Source: Candidatus Saccharibacteria bacterium UBA6258 (lineage in GTDB: Bacteria > Patescibacteriota > Saccharimonadia > Saccharimonadales > Saccharimonadaceae). Taken from it: DNA of 64,000 nt. Positions within the stretch are counted from its first letter, which is position 1. Each line of letters starts with the position of its first letter. Positions 1-7,458 of the stretch are shown here, piece after piece. The DNA lies in assembly GCA_002441145.1 (NCBI GenBank), contig DJVK01000011.1, positions 1 through 64,000 of the forward strand, given 5' to 3'. Under the pieces are notes generated by a model that was not told the DNA's origin, searched no databases, and worked only from the letters and a program-made list of their open reading frames with translations. Both the position numbers and the translations under genes were made by a program.

Positions 1-2
1 AG

Positions 3-902
3 TCGCAAATTGACCTTAGCCAAGCTAAGTACGACAAGCTCGTTCACGATATTGCCGTCACCGAAAAGCAGATTATCGATAATAAAGACGCATTAGGTGA
101 AACTATCGCCGATATGTATGTTGACGATTCTATTTCGCCACTCGAAATGCTAGCTAGTAGCGATAACATCGGTGACTACGTCGACCAGCAAGAATACCGC
201 GCTTCGATTCAGGATACACTGACCGAAACTATTGATACAATCAACCGCTTAAAGCAACAACTCGAAGACCAAAAGAAGGATGTTGAGCAAGTTTTGGCCG
301 ACCAAACAAGCCAGCGTGAAGCACTTGCTGCTAAAGAAGCAGAGCAGGCGAAACTATTGGCTGACACGCAAGGCCAAGAAGCTGCCTACCAATCACTCTC
401 TAGCGACCGTAACTCACGCATCAACCAACTACGCTCACAGCAGGCCGCAGAACTTGCCGCGTTGGCACGCCGATCGGGTGGTGGCTACACTGCATCGACT
501 GATGGCTCAAACGGCGGATACCCATCTGTATGGGCAAACGCTCCTCAAGACTCACTCGTTGACAGTTGGGGAATGTACAACCGCGAATGTGTTAGCTACG
601 TAGCCTTCAAGGTAAACCAGAGATACGGAAATATGCCGTACTGGGGTGGTGTTGGTAACGCAAACCAATGGCCAGGTAACGCACGTGCGATGGGTATTCC
701 AACTGGCCGGACCGCTAAGCCAGGTGCCGTCGGTGTTGTATCAAGTGGTTACTACGGGCACGTTGCATGGGTTGAGTCGGTCAACGCTGACGGAACGATT
801 AACATCAGCCACTACAACGTCAACTGGAACGGTAATTACGCCACCTGGTATGGCCTTGATCCTTCGTTCTTTGATACCTACATCTACTTTGGTGAATGGT
901 AA
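3..902 (+). CDS. Secreted CHAP-domain peptidoglycan hydrolase with coiled coil (5' partial)
   Basis: The frame is open from base 3, so the start codon lies left of the window. The visible part is a long Glu/Gln/Lys-rich coiled coil (through roughly codon 150), then a Ser/Gly linker, then a C-terminal CHAP (NlpC/P60-like) domain. The catalytic Cys is in RECVSYVA and the His in YYGHVAWVE. This coiled-coil plus CHAP layout is that of PcsB/CwlO-type division hydrolases, which cut peptidoglycan cross-bridges outside the cell and are often held inactive by the coiled coil. A signal peptide is expected upstream but cannot be seen. A hairpin follows the stop, and an S41 protease gene lies downstream. 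The hydrolase class is clear; the exact bond cut is not. Confidence 0.85.
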   Translation, partial: SQIDLSQAKYDKLVHDIAVTEKQIIDNKDALGETIADMYVDDSISPLEMLASSDNIGDYVDQQEYRASIQDTLTETIDTINRLKQQLEDQKKDVEQVLADQTSQREALAAKEAEQAKLLADTQGQEAAYQSLSSDRNSRINQLRSQQAAELAALARRSGGGYTASTDGSNGGYPSVWANAPQDSLVDSWGMYNRECVSYVAFKVNQRYGNMPYWGGVGNANQWPGNARAMGIPTGRTAKPGAVGVVSSGYYGHVAWVESVNADGTINISHYNVNWNGNYATWYGLDPSFFDTYIYFGEW

Positions 903-921
903 GATTTAAACGTGAATAACC

Positions 922-951
922 TATAGCGCATTGGGTAGCCGATGCGCTATA
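922..951 (+). terminator. Perfect 9-bp hairpin after the CHAP hydrolase
   Basis: TATAGCGCA (922-930) pairs perfectly with TGCGCTATA (943-951) across a 12-nt loop and is followed by AT-rich sequence. It is likely a weak intrinsic terminator. The 3' arm also creates a TATAAT (948-953), so it may double as the -10 box of the next gene. Confidence 0.5.
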
Positions 952-983
952 ATTATATGAGTAATTAATAGGGGAGAAGCCGC

Positions 984-2195
984 GTGACGGACGATGCGCC
1001 ACAGATACCACATGAGTCAAAGCGCCCATCGGGCGTGTCAAAAAATACTTTCTTTTTCGCGATGGCGCTCGTTGCTTTGATTGGGTTTATAGCCGGTACG
1101 CGAAGTAGCGAGCTGTATGCCTCAATCGCTCCCGTATTTGGAATAAAGGCCTCGAGTGACACGCTTGACCTTTCGAGCGTGCAAAAAGCGTACCAAGAGC
1201 TTAAGGCGAACTACGACGGCGAACTGGATACGGCCGCACTGGTTAACGGTGCAAGCCGCGGTATGGTAGCTGCGGCAGGTGATCGATATACCGTATTTAT
1301 GGATCAAAAAGAAGCAGCCGACTTTGCTAAAGAACTTAATGGCGAAGTGAGTGGAATCGGTGCCGAAATTGGCCTGCGCGACGATCAACCAACGGTATTG
1401 CGCGTTTTGGCAAACTCTCCAGCCGAAGCTGCTGGCGTTCAGGCTCGAGACATCTTTATCACCGTCAACGATGAATCGGTTGCCGGGCTAGACTCTGCAA
1501 AAGTTGCTAGCAAAATACGTGGCGAAGCTGGCACATCAGTAAAGATTACCGTTATGCGTGGCGACGAGACAAAAGAATTCACGATTGTTCGAGCAAAGGT
1601 GAGTGATACTAGCGTACGGTGGTCGATGAGTGATGGTATCGGAACGATGATTATATCGCGATTCGATGACCAAACGGGCAAGTTGGCGCGTCAGGCTGCT
1701 GAAGAATTTAAAGCACAAAATGTCCGAGGCGTCATATTGGATGTGCGAGACAATGGTGGCGGCTACCTTGAAGAGTCACAAAAAGTAACCGGTTTGTGGC
1801 TGAACGATAAAACTGTCGTCACCGAAAAAACTGGCGGTAAAGTAATCGATACGATTAAGACCGGCACAGCCGCTGTCTTGCAGGATATTCCTACCGTCGT
1901 ACTAATAAACGGCAATAGTGCTAGTGCAAGCGAGATTGTTGCAGGTGCTCTGCAGGATCACGGAGTGGCGAAGCTAGTCGGTGAAAAAACTTACGGTAAA
2001 GGCTCAGTACAGAAATTAATCACGCTGCCTGGTGGTCGTGAGCTCAAGGTTACAATCGCTAAATGGTATACTCCGAACGGCAAGAATATTAACGCAGAAG
2101 GCATCAGCCCTGATGTAAAAGTTGCACTTACATCAGAAGATATGAACGCCGGGCGCGACCCACAGCTTGATGCAGCCAAAGAAGCGCTCAAGTAG
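984..2195 (+). CDS. S41 family C-terminal processing peptidase (CtpA-like)
   Basis: 403 aa from a GTG start, chosen because GGGGAG at 971-976 is correctly spaced and no ATG fits. There is a single N-terminal membrane segment (about residues 14-35), a PDZ domain (about 105-190) for binding C-termini, and an S41 tail-specific protease domain. The catalytic Ser is in NSASASE and the Lys in YGKGSVQ, the serine/lysine dyad of the family. Such proteases work outside the membrane and trim or activate secreted proteins, often cell-wall hydrolases. The preceding CHAP hydrolase is therefore a plausible substrate, but that is inference. Length is typical for CtpA/B. Confidence 0.93.
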   Translation: MTDDAPQIPHESKRPSGVSKNTFFFAMALVALIGFIAGTRSSELYASIAPVFGIKASSDTLDLSSVQKAYQELKANYDGELDTAALVNGASRGMVAAAGDRYTVFMDQKEAADFAKELNGEVSGIGAEIGLRDDQPTVLRVLANSPAEAAGVQARDIFITVNDESVAGLDSAKVASKIRGEAGTSVKITVMRGDETKEFTIVRAKVSDTSVRWSMSDGIGTMIISRFDDQTGKLARQAAEEFKAQNVRGVILDVRDNGGGYLEESQKVTGLWLNDKTVVTEKTGGKVIDTIKTGTAAVLQDIPTVVLINGNSASASEIVAGALQDHGVAKLVGEKTYGKGSVQKLITLPGGRELKVTIAKWYTPNGKNINAEGISPDVKVALTSEDMNAGRDPQLDAAKEALK

Positions 2196-2237
2196 GTGCT
2201 TGTGCTTTTGTAAACGGTAACGTAATATATAAGTAAT

Positions 2238-2663
2238 ATGGATACGACAAAAAAGAAAATTCTGCTCGTCGAGGACGACACCGCTCTAGCGACAGTTTAT
2301 CGCTCACGCCTCGAGCTCGAAGGCTTTGAAGTAACAGAGGTGCATAATGGCGAAGAAGCACTATCAGAAGCTCTCAAGTTTCACCCAGACCTTATCTTGC
2401 TCGATGCGATGATGCCAAAAATTAGCGGGTTCGATGTTCTGGACATCTTGCGTAACACTCCCGACACAACCAACATTCGCGTCATTATGCTCACCGCGCT
2501 TAGCCAGCCTAAAGATAAAGAGCGGGCTGAACAGCTAGGCGTTGATGACTATCTTGTTAAGTCCCAAGTTGTCATTGGCGACGTCGTTGCTCGTGTGAAA
2601 TACCACCTTGGGCTAGGTGACCGCACCGAAATCCCATCGTACGAAGAAGAATCTCAGCTTTAA
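2238..2663 (+). CDS. Single-domain response regulator (CheY-like receiver)
   Basis: 141 aa consisting of one receiver domain and a short acidic tail. Acidic pocket D13/D14, phospho-acceptor D56 (LLDAMMP), T86 and K108 are all present. There is no output domain, so it must act by protein contact. No kinase lies beside it. It is a close paralogue of the receiver at 49673-50698: both share MMPKISGFD and YLVKSQV, so the kinase encoded next to that one (50751-52727) may serve both. No convincing Shine-Dalgarno precedes the ATG. Confidence 0.92.
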   Translation: MDTTKKKILLVEDDTALATVYRSRLELEGFEVTEVHNGEEALSEALKFHPDLILLDAMMPKISGFDVLDILRNTPDTTNIRVIMLTALSQPKDKERAEQLGVDDYLVKSQVVIGDVVARVKYHLGLGDRTEIPSYEEESQL

Positions 2664-2685
2664 TCTATTAGCAACATAAGCATTA

Positions 2686-2714
2686 TTGACTTTTAGTCAA
2701 TCTTTTGCTATAAT
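2686..2714 (+). promoter_or_regulatory. Consensus sigma70 promoter for a leaderless gene
   Basis: TTGACT (2686-2691), 17-nt spacer, TATAAT (2709-2714). Only 6 nt separate the -10 box from the ATG at 2721, so transcription should begin at or beside the start codon. Confidence 0.85.
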
Positions 2715-2720
2715 AGGGTT

Positions 2721-3119
2721 ATGGCTATATTTAATAAAAATAAACACGATCAACCTAACGTAACTTTCGATTCAGCCGAAGAGAAACCCATTCTTGTAAT
2801 TCCTCGCTCCGGTACAGAAGTTGTAGTTGAACGAACTGGCGGATTTGTCGAAGCCGGTTGGATCGTTAATGAAACATATGCAAATGACCAGGGAATCCTT
2901 GTTACGGAAGTTACCAGAGGCGAGCTGGTCAAGACAGTCGCAACCGAACGACTCCTCGAATGGCAACAAGAAGCGAACGAAGGTCTTGAACGTCAGCGTC
3001 AGGCACATTTAGGCCGAAAGGTTGTTGATGTCGTGGAAGCCGATGGCGATGTTGCTGACTTTCACGTGCCAATTACGATTATCAATCCTTCTGGTGAGCA
3101 ACCACCTCGCAAAATATAG
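2721..3119 (+). CDS. Hypothetical protein, 132 aa
   Basis: Not recognised. It is a soluble protein of about 132 residues with no signal peptide or membrane segment. The middle (about residues 25-70) is rich in alternating hydrophobic residues and suggests a small beta-rich domain, followed by a charged Gln/Glu/Arg helix and a second beta-like stretch ending in a proline-rich tail. A perfect promoter ends 6 nt before the ATG and there is no Shine-Dalgarno, so the mRNA is predicted leaderless. It stands alone between a receiver gene and another unknown. Codon use matches its neighbours. Confidence 0.7.
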   Translation: MAIFNKNKHDQPNVTFDSAEEKPILVIPRSGTEVVVERTGGFVEAGWIVNETYANDQGILVTEVTRGELVKTVATERLLEWQQEANEGLERQRQAHLGRKVVDVVEADGDVADFHVPITIINPSGEQPPRKI

Positions 3120-3130
3120 AATTGATGAAA

Positions 3131-3157
3131 TGTGATAATTTCGTTTGACTTATCACA
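3131..3157. promoter_or_regulatory. Inverted repeat overlapping the -35 region (candidate operator)
   Basis: TGTGATAA (3131-3138) and TTATCACA (3150-3157) form a perfect 8-bp dyad separated by 11 nt. The dyad overlaps a TTGACT (3145-3150) that could be the -35 box of the gene at 3209. It is longer-spaced than a CRP site. Confidence 0.5.
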
Positions 3158-3208
3158 AATAATTTACTATGGTTAACGCATTAGCACGTAATGCGTGAGG
3201 ATATGTGT

Positions 3209-3928
3209 ATGAGCGAGAAGCAGCAACCTAAGTACGATACGGACGAGCTTATCGACCATGCTGAGATGTATGTCCAGCACGGTAAAGAAAATTTGACCCA
3301 AGTTGCCCATGAATTAGTGCATGGGCGTTTTAATAGGATTCCGCCTAAGCAACAGGGGATTATGATAACTGATGAATTCTTAGGGCATATTGCCGCCATG
3401 GGACCCGTTGAGGCAACTGATGGGGAGCGATTGAGCGAAGCTGATCTAATGCGCATTATCAAAGCTGTCGGCGCTACACATGATGCGAATGTCATGCCAC
3501 GAGCTAACGGGTTACGTTTTGCATTCGTAATCTTAGCGCAAGACGTGCGGACGAATCACGCAGATTTTTGGCTCTCGCCCGAGCTTCGTCTTGGAACAGA
3601 AGGCTCGCAGGGTTTTGCGAGTATTGACGTGCTGCGCGGGTACTTGGCCGGTAAGGCGCAGATGTCTGAAGGGGAAGTCGACAAGGCCTGGGTGGCGAAG
3701 GCCATGGCCGACGTCGAGGCGTTGGCGACAAGTAATGAAGAGTGGAGGCTGACAGGCGAATGGTGGCAAGATGCTGAGTATGCTGGTGTCGACATGGAGC
3801 GCGTGGTTGCGACGATTGACCGATTGCGATTAGCGGATCGTGCGCCAAAAGATTTAGGAAAGACAAGTGTTGATGCCGTAACTACAAAAATGTCCGTGAT
3901 TGAACCTGGCGCTAAAAAAGCTATGTAA
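3209..3928 (+). CDS. Hypothetical protein, about 239 aa
   Basis: Not recognised. The start at 3209 is preferred over in-frame ATGs at 3191 and 3203 because GTGAGGAT (3196-3203) is then a correctly spaced Shine-Dalgarno. The product is soluble, acidic and mostly helical, with several Trp residues in the C-terminal half (EEWRLTGEWWQDAEY) and no membrane segment. The centre (about residues 85-160) contains a compact Leu/Ala-rich region. A dyad overlaps its probable promoter, so it may be specifically regulated. It ends at a strong bidirectional terminator shared with rpmA. No function can be assigned from sequence alone. Confidence 0.7.
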   Translation: MSEKQQPKYDTDELIDHAEMYVQHGKENLTQVAHELVHGRFNRIPPKQQGIMITDEFLGHIAAMGPVEATDGERLSEADLMRIIKAVGATHDANVMPRANGLRFAFVILAQDVRTNHADFWLSPELRLGTEGSQGFASIDVLRGYLAGKAQMSEGEVDKAWVAKAMADVEALATSNEEWRLTGEWWQDAEYAGVDMERVVATIDRLRLADRAPKDLGKTSVDAVTTKMSVIEPGAKKAM

Positions 3929-3934
3929 CATAAA

Positions 3935-3963
3935 AAAACAACCCGCACGGAGCGGGTTGTTTT
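3935..3963. terminator. Bidirectional intrinsic terminator
   Basis: A perfect 12-bp stem, AAAACAACCCGC (3935-3946) with GCGGGTTGTTTT (3952-3963), has a 5-nt loop. It has an A-tract on the left and a T-tract on the right, so it can stop both the plus-strand gene and the convergent rpmA. Confidence 0.93.
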
Positions 3964-3978
3964 TATAAGAGTACGAAA

Positions 3979-4251
3979 TTATTCAACGATAACTTGTGTA
4001 CGTGGGTGAGTGCGGCCAGTGAAAGAACCTTTTTTGATCTTTTTGAACGCTACGATACCAGCCTTAGCGGCGTGGATAGTGAAATTACGGCTGATGTATG
4101 TGCCTGGGCCAGCAACTTTAGTGCTACCGGTTTGGCGGACGAGGACTTCGCCTTCGTTTACTTTCTGGCCGCCGAAGCGCTTCACACCGAGGCGTGCACC
4201 AGCGTTGTTGTGGATGTTCTTTGATGAACCACCTGCTTTAACGTGTGACAT
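3979..4251 (-). CDS. rpmA: 50S ribosomal protein bL27
   Basis: 90 aa with the family signature near the N-terminus (KAGGSSKN, GVKRFGGQ) and the usual basic beta-barrel core. bL27 sits by the peptidyl-transferase centre and its N-terminal tail contacts tRNA. The N-terminus begins MSHVKAGG with no long leader peptide, so no Prp-type processing is indicated. AAAGGAG lies just upstream. Unusually, rplU (bL21), its normal operon partner, is absent next to it, so the gene is monocistronic here. It is driven by a consensus promoter and ends at a shared terminator. Confidence 0.97.
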   Translation of the reverse strand: MSHVKAGGSSKNIHNNAGARLGVKRFGGQKVNEGEVLVRQTGSTKVAGPGTYISRNFTIHAAKAGIVAFKKIKKGSFTGRTHPRTQVIVE

Positions 4252-4286
4252 ATAACTCCTTTAAAACTAATAAAACAATCTGTTCT

Positions 4287-4315
4287 ATTGTACGCTATGA
4301 TTTGAAATATGTCAA
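4287..4315 (-). promoter_or_regulatory. Consensus promoter of rpmA
   Basis: On the minus strand, TTGACA (4315-4310), 17-nt spacer, TACAAT (4292-4287). The leader is about 30 nt and carries AAGGAG, in contrast to the leaderless genes nearby. Confidence 0.85.
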
Positions 4316-4358
4316 CAGGTGATTAGCGGTATACAATAGAGGTAGGATAGCTGTAATA

Positions 4359-4387
4359 TTGACTAAAATTAATAAAAATGATATAAT
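4359..4387 (+). promoter_or_regulatory. Consensus promoter of the lipoprotein gene pair
   Basis: TTGACT (4359-4364), 17-nt spacer, TATAAT (4382-4387). A leader of about 33 nt carries an AAAGGAAAGGA ribosome site before the ATG at 4427. Confidence 0.85.
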
Positions 4388-4426
4388 TAAAGATAGCACG
4401 TCCATCCAATTACGAAAGGAAAGGAA

Positions 4427-4627
4427 ATGCTTGCACATCCCGCACAGACGAGTCTCAAGCGTATGAGCCTGAAGCTCATTCTCGTCATCGTCATGATTTG
4501 TACTGCAGCATCCGGACTGGTAGCTCGGACGATTGCAGACAACATGGGCTGGAACGGCCCAGCGAGCTACTACAAGGTCGACCACCAGGTCGATCTACCA
4601 TCGCAAACCTACACGGTAAGGAAGTAA
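4427..4627 (+). CDS. Small membrane-anchored protein, 66 aa
   Basis: Not recognised. A basic N-terminus is followed by one membrane segment (about residues 15-34), then a short extracytoplasmic tail of about 30 residues with aromatic and charged residues. An excellent Shine-Dalgarno (AAAGGAAAGGA) precedes the ATG. It is co-transcribed with the lipoprotein gene that begins 4 nt after its stop. Both genes are visibly richer in GC and in GAG/CTC/AAC codons than their neighbours and are flanked by their own promoter and terminator, which suggests recent acquisition as a unit. Confidence 0.65.
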   Translation: MLAHPAQTSLKRMSLKLILVIVMICTAASGLVARTIADNMGWNGPASYYKVDHQVDLPSQTYTVRK

Positions 4628-4631
4628 CAAC

Positions 4632-5123
4632 ATGCGCAAGACACAGTTTGCGGCAATCGTCGTGGCCGTCCTGCTCGTCGCGGGCTGTTCATCTTCGGGT
4701 GAGACAGCACCGCAGCCAGTAGGCAGCAGTTCGACGCCCAGCAGCACCTTCGAGGCAGACGCCAACGAGCCGATGCTGAGCGCTGACGAGGCGCTATGGC
4801 AGGCACGCAACGAGATTGGTCCCGAACTCAACGCGGCCGGCAAGCGATTCGAGAAGTACCTTCTCGATCAGGGTGCAAGCTCTGATCTGTCGAACCAGTT
4901 GTTCGCTATGTTGTACGTGTGTGAGGCCAAGGGGCTGAACCGCTACGACGTGGCATACGCCGAGTCTTACTACATCACTCCAGTGGTTGATGGCAACGGT
5001 GACTCGAACGGGCCGACGGTATTTGACCTGCTGGAAAGCGGTGATCACCTGATGCTTACCGAAATGACCACTATCGGCATGGCATCATGCAAGAACCGCG
5101 AGGCCATTGCGGCCATGGATTGA
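4632..5123 (+). CDS. Predicted lipoprotein of unknown function, 163 aa
   Basis: The N-terminus is a textbook lipoprotein signal: basic start, hydrophobic core and lipobox LVAGC with the lipid-bearing Cys at residue 19, followed by a Ser/Thr/Pro linker. The mature part is helical and acidic and contains two Cys that might pair (VCEAKG and ASCKNRE), similar in style to small actinobacterial exported proteins, but I cannot assign a family. It follows the 66-aa membrane protein by 4 nt and ends at a GC-rich terminator. Its codon use is GC-shifted and actinobacterial-like compared with flanking genes, consistent with transfer, possibly from an actinobacterial host (inference). Confidence 0.75.
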   Translation: MRKTQFAAIVVAVLLVAGCSSSGETAPQPVGSSSTPSSTFEADANEPMLSADEALWQARNEIGPELNAAGKRFEKYLLDQGASSDLSNQLFAMLYVCEAKGLNRYDVAYAESYYITPVVDGNGDSNGPTVFDLLESGDHLMLTEMTTIGMASCKNREAIAAMD

Positions 5124-5185
5124 TTGCATGGTATGCATCATAGTGGTAATCCACTCGGCTCGTATGTCCGTTACATACAAACGCT

Positions 5186-5216
5186 GCCGGACGCGTACAA
5201 GTCCGGCTATTTTATT
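5186..5216 (+). terminator. Intrinsic terminator of the lipoprotein operon
   Basis: GCCGGAC (5186-5192) pairs with GTCCGGC (5201-5207) and is followed by a T-rich tract. Confidence 0.8.
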
Positions 5217-5221
5217 TGGAA

Positions 5222-6388
5222 TTATTTTTTAATGAGGAGTAGTAGTTCGCGAGCAACGATCTGGTCTTCGCGGTAGTAGAGCAGCTGTTCATCGCGTACG
5301 TTTTTAAGTTGTACGCGTTCGTAGCCGAAGCGTTCTAGGTTTGCAATCAGGGGTAGGTGAGTAAAATATCCTGTATTATCGCGCCACGCTGGAATAGCTA
5401 CGCATAACGGCGTACCAGGGGCTAGTTGTTTGCTGATGTTAGACAAAAACTTACCAATGATATGATTACAGTTATCGCGAACTTCGATAAGCTTGCCTGA
5501 TGAAGGTGGGGCGCTGAATGGCTGGCCGAGGTAAGTTTCACACGAGACGGCGTCAATAGGACCTTGCCACTGGTGTGTCATCGCGTCACCTTGCTCGACG
5601 GTAATACTCGGTGAAACATGGTAGTTTTCGGTAAGCCATTCTAAGTTGATACGAGTGAAGTCGATCATTTTATCGACAAGGTCGGTCGCGTAGACATCGT
5701 AGCCAAGTAATGCGGCTTCTTGTGGCAAAACGCCGGTACCGCAGAATGGGTCAAGGATACGCCCAGATGCTACCGTTGAACCGGTAGCTAAATTAATCAT
5801 CATTTTAGCAAGTTTTGGCGGGAGCATGCCGACGAATGCATCGCGTTTTGGACGTTCTTGGTCACGACGGGCAAGGGCGGTAATATTTTGCGCACCGATG
5901 CTTTCGGCGATGATGACTTTGCCGGTACTTGTGCGCACAACGAGTAGTTCAACTTTATTGTTCGAGAGTCCAAGCTTATTGTGGTGAGACACTGCAGTGT
6001 TCAGGGCAATGTCGCTGTTAGGAATAAGGCGCAGGCTGACACCCTTTTCTTTTAGCTTGCCCTTAAGGATGATGCCGGTCTTTTGGATGTCGCGCGGGCT
6101 TGCTTTAAAGCCGTAGGCACTGATGCCGAGAGTGATTTTACCCTCTGAACCAGCCCATGCTTGCGTGTATGCCGAGACAAGCTTCATGCTGACCTGGCGC
6201 CAGTCGCCATGCAGTTCAGCAACGACTCGACCGGCTTTTTGCGTGCCGCCTAGTCGTTCGAAGTCAAAAGTGTCAGTCGTGACGATAGCCGTCATGTCCG
6301 AGAACCACCTAACCGACCCTGAACCATAAAGTTGTTCGAGTTCTGCCATGCCTAGTGCGGGTTGTCGTCCGAGTATCGTGATGTACAT
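5222..6388 (-). CDS. Trm11-like SAM-dependent RNA methyltransferase
   Basis: 388 aa. The N-terminal half resembles a THUMP-type RNA-binding region. The C-terminal half is a Rossmann methylase with SAM motif I DPFCGTGVLPQEAA (about residues 217-230) and an acidic ribose-binding residue in VYATDLVD. Both belong to the Trm11/COG1041 family, which N2-methylates guanosine in tRNA. The catalytic motif IV, normally D/N-PP-Y/F, is replaced here by SCETYLGQPF, so the activity may be altered. The gene is divergent from the one at 6409 with only 20 nt between start codons. A minus-strand -10 box (6400-6395) lies 6 nt upstream, so the transcript is probably leaderless. Confidence 0.75.
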   Translation of the reverse strand: MYITILGRQPALGMAELEQLYGSGSVRWFSDMTAIVTTDTFDFERLGGTQKAGRVVAELHGDWRQVSMKLVSAYTQAWAGSEGKITLGISAYGFKASPRDIQKTGIILKGKLKEKGVSLRLIPNSDIALNTAVSHHNKLGLSNNKVELLVVRTSTGKVIIAESIGAQNITALARRDQERPKRDAFVGMLPPKLAKMMINLATGSTVASGRILDPFCGTGVLPQEAALLGYDVYATDLVDKMIDFTRINLEWLTENYHVSPSITVEQGDAMTHQWQGPIDAVSCETYLGQPFSAPPSSGKLIEVRDNCNHIIGKFLSNISKQLAPGTPLCVAIPAWRDNTGYFTHLPLIANLERFGYERVQLKNVRDEQLLYYREDQIVARELLLLIKK

Positions 6389-6394
6389 ATCTTT

Positions 6395-6404
6395 AGTATA
6401 TAAT
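6395..6404. promoter_or_regulatory. Overlapping divergent -10 boxes
   Basis: TATAAT on the plus strand (6399-6404) and TATACT on the minus strand (6400-6395) overlap by two bases in a 20-bp gap between two start codons. Both transcripts should start at or next to their start codons. Confidence 0.6.
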
Positions 6405-6408
6405 AGAT

Positions 6409-7458
6409 ATGACTATGAGGTTATCTTTTCGTACATGGATGAGTATTCTCACACTTACATTGATTGGGGTGATTGTCTTTTTGTCCCGTCACGAACTTAA
6501 TCAGGCGTGGGATTTGATGAGTAGGGTCAACCTTTGGGTTTTAGCTTTGGTGATTCCTATCGCAATGATTAGTAATTTGGCTTCTGGTGAAATGATCTTC
6601 TCGTACCTGCGCCAAAAAAAGCTGATCAATCATGTTAATCCGTTCGTATTGATGCGAATTTCGTTTGAATTAAACTTCGTGAATCACGTATTGCCGAGTG
6701 GCGGCGTCAGCGGCATATCGTATGTTAACTGGCGGTTAGGCAAATTTGGAGTGTCGACAGGTAAGGCAACCATGGCGCAAGGTGTAAAGTATGTCGTTGG
6801 CTTTGCTGCCTTAGCAACGCTCCTAGCCCTTGCCGTGCTACTGGTGACGGTAGACGGTAATATTAATCGCTGGACAATCCTTATGAGCTCGACGTTGGTC
6901 TTTTTGATGGTGATGACGACGATGATTGGAATTTATCTTATTCGCAGCCCTAAGCGTATGCATTTGTTTGCCAAATTCTTTTCGCGTCGCGTTAATGCGC
7001 TTGTTCGAAAAGTGACGCTCGGCCGTAAAAAGCGGATATTAAGCCCTAAAAAGGTCGAAGAGTTTCTCGACGATATACACGACGATTATCTTGACCTAGT
7101 GCGCGATAAGCGTGCATTGCAACGCCCGTACCTATGGGGATTATTGTTCACTGTCATGGAAATCGCATTGTTTTATATCGTCTTTTTGGCTCTCGGTTCA
7201 CCAATTAATCCGGCGCCAATTCTAATAGCCTATGGAGTTGCAAGTATGGCAGGATTCATCGTCGTTACCCCTGGTGGGGCAGGGGCATACGAAGCAATCA
7301 TGGTAATTATTTTAACGATGGCAGGGTTGAATCAGAGCCAATCAATTGCTGGTATCGTGTTGGCACGCGTAATAATTTTGCTGCTAACGATATTATTGGG
7401 TTACTTGTTTTATCAACAGGCGTTAATAAAGTATGGCAAACGTGCTGCCGATCTTTAG
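6409..7458 (+). CDS. LPG synthase transmembrane-type (UPF0104) integral membrane protein
   Basis: 349 aa with about eight membrane segments and a central cytoplasmic basic loop (about residues 185-230). The family signatures include VLPSGGVSGISY near residue 95 and TPGGAGAYEA near 285. This is the flippase-like half of lysylphosphatidylglycerol synthases without the catalytic aminoacyl-transferase half. Such stand-alone proteins are thought to move lipids across the membrane. An ATG at 6415 is an alternative start, since the -10 box ends at 6404. The 3' end overlaps xseA by 26 nt, so the two are probably co-transcribed. Confidence 0.85.
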   Translation: MTMRLSFRTWMSILTLTLIGVIVFLSRHELNQAWDLMSRVNLWVLALVIPIAMISNLASGEMIFSYLRQKKLINHVNPFVLMRISFELNFVNHVLPSGGVSGISYVNWRLGKFGVSTGKATMAQGVKYVVGFAALATLLALAVLLVTVDGNINRWTILMSSTLVFLMVMTTMIGIYLIRSPKRMHLFAKFFSRRVNALVRKVTLGRKKRILSPKKVEEFLDDIHDDYLDLVRDKRALQRPYLWGLLFTVMEIALFYIVFLALGSPINPAPILIAYGVASMAGFIVVTPGGAGAYEAIMVIILTMAGLNQSQSIAGIVLARVIILLLTILLGYLFYQQALIKYGKRAADL

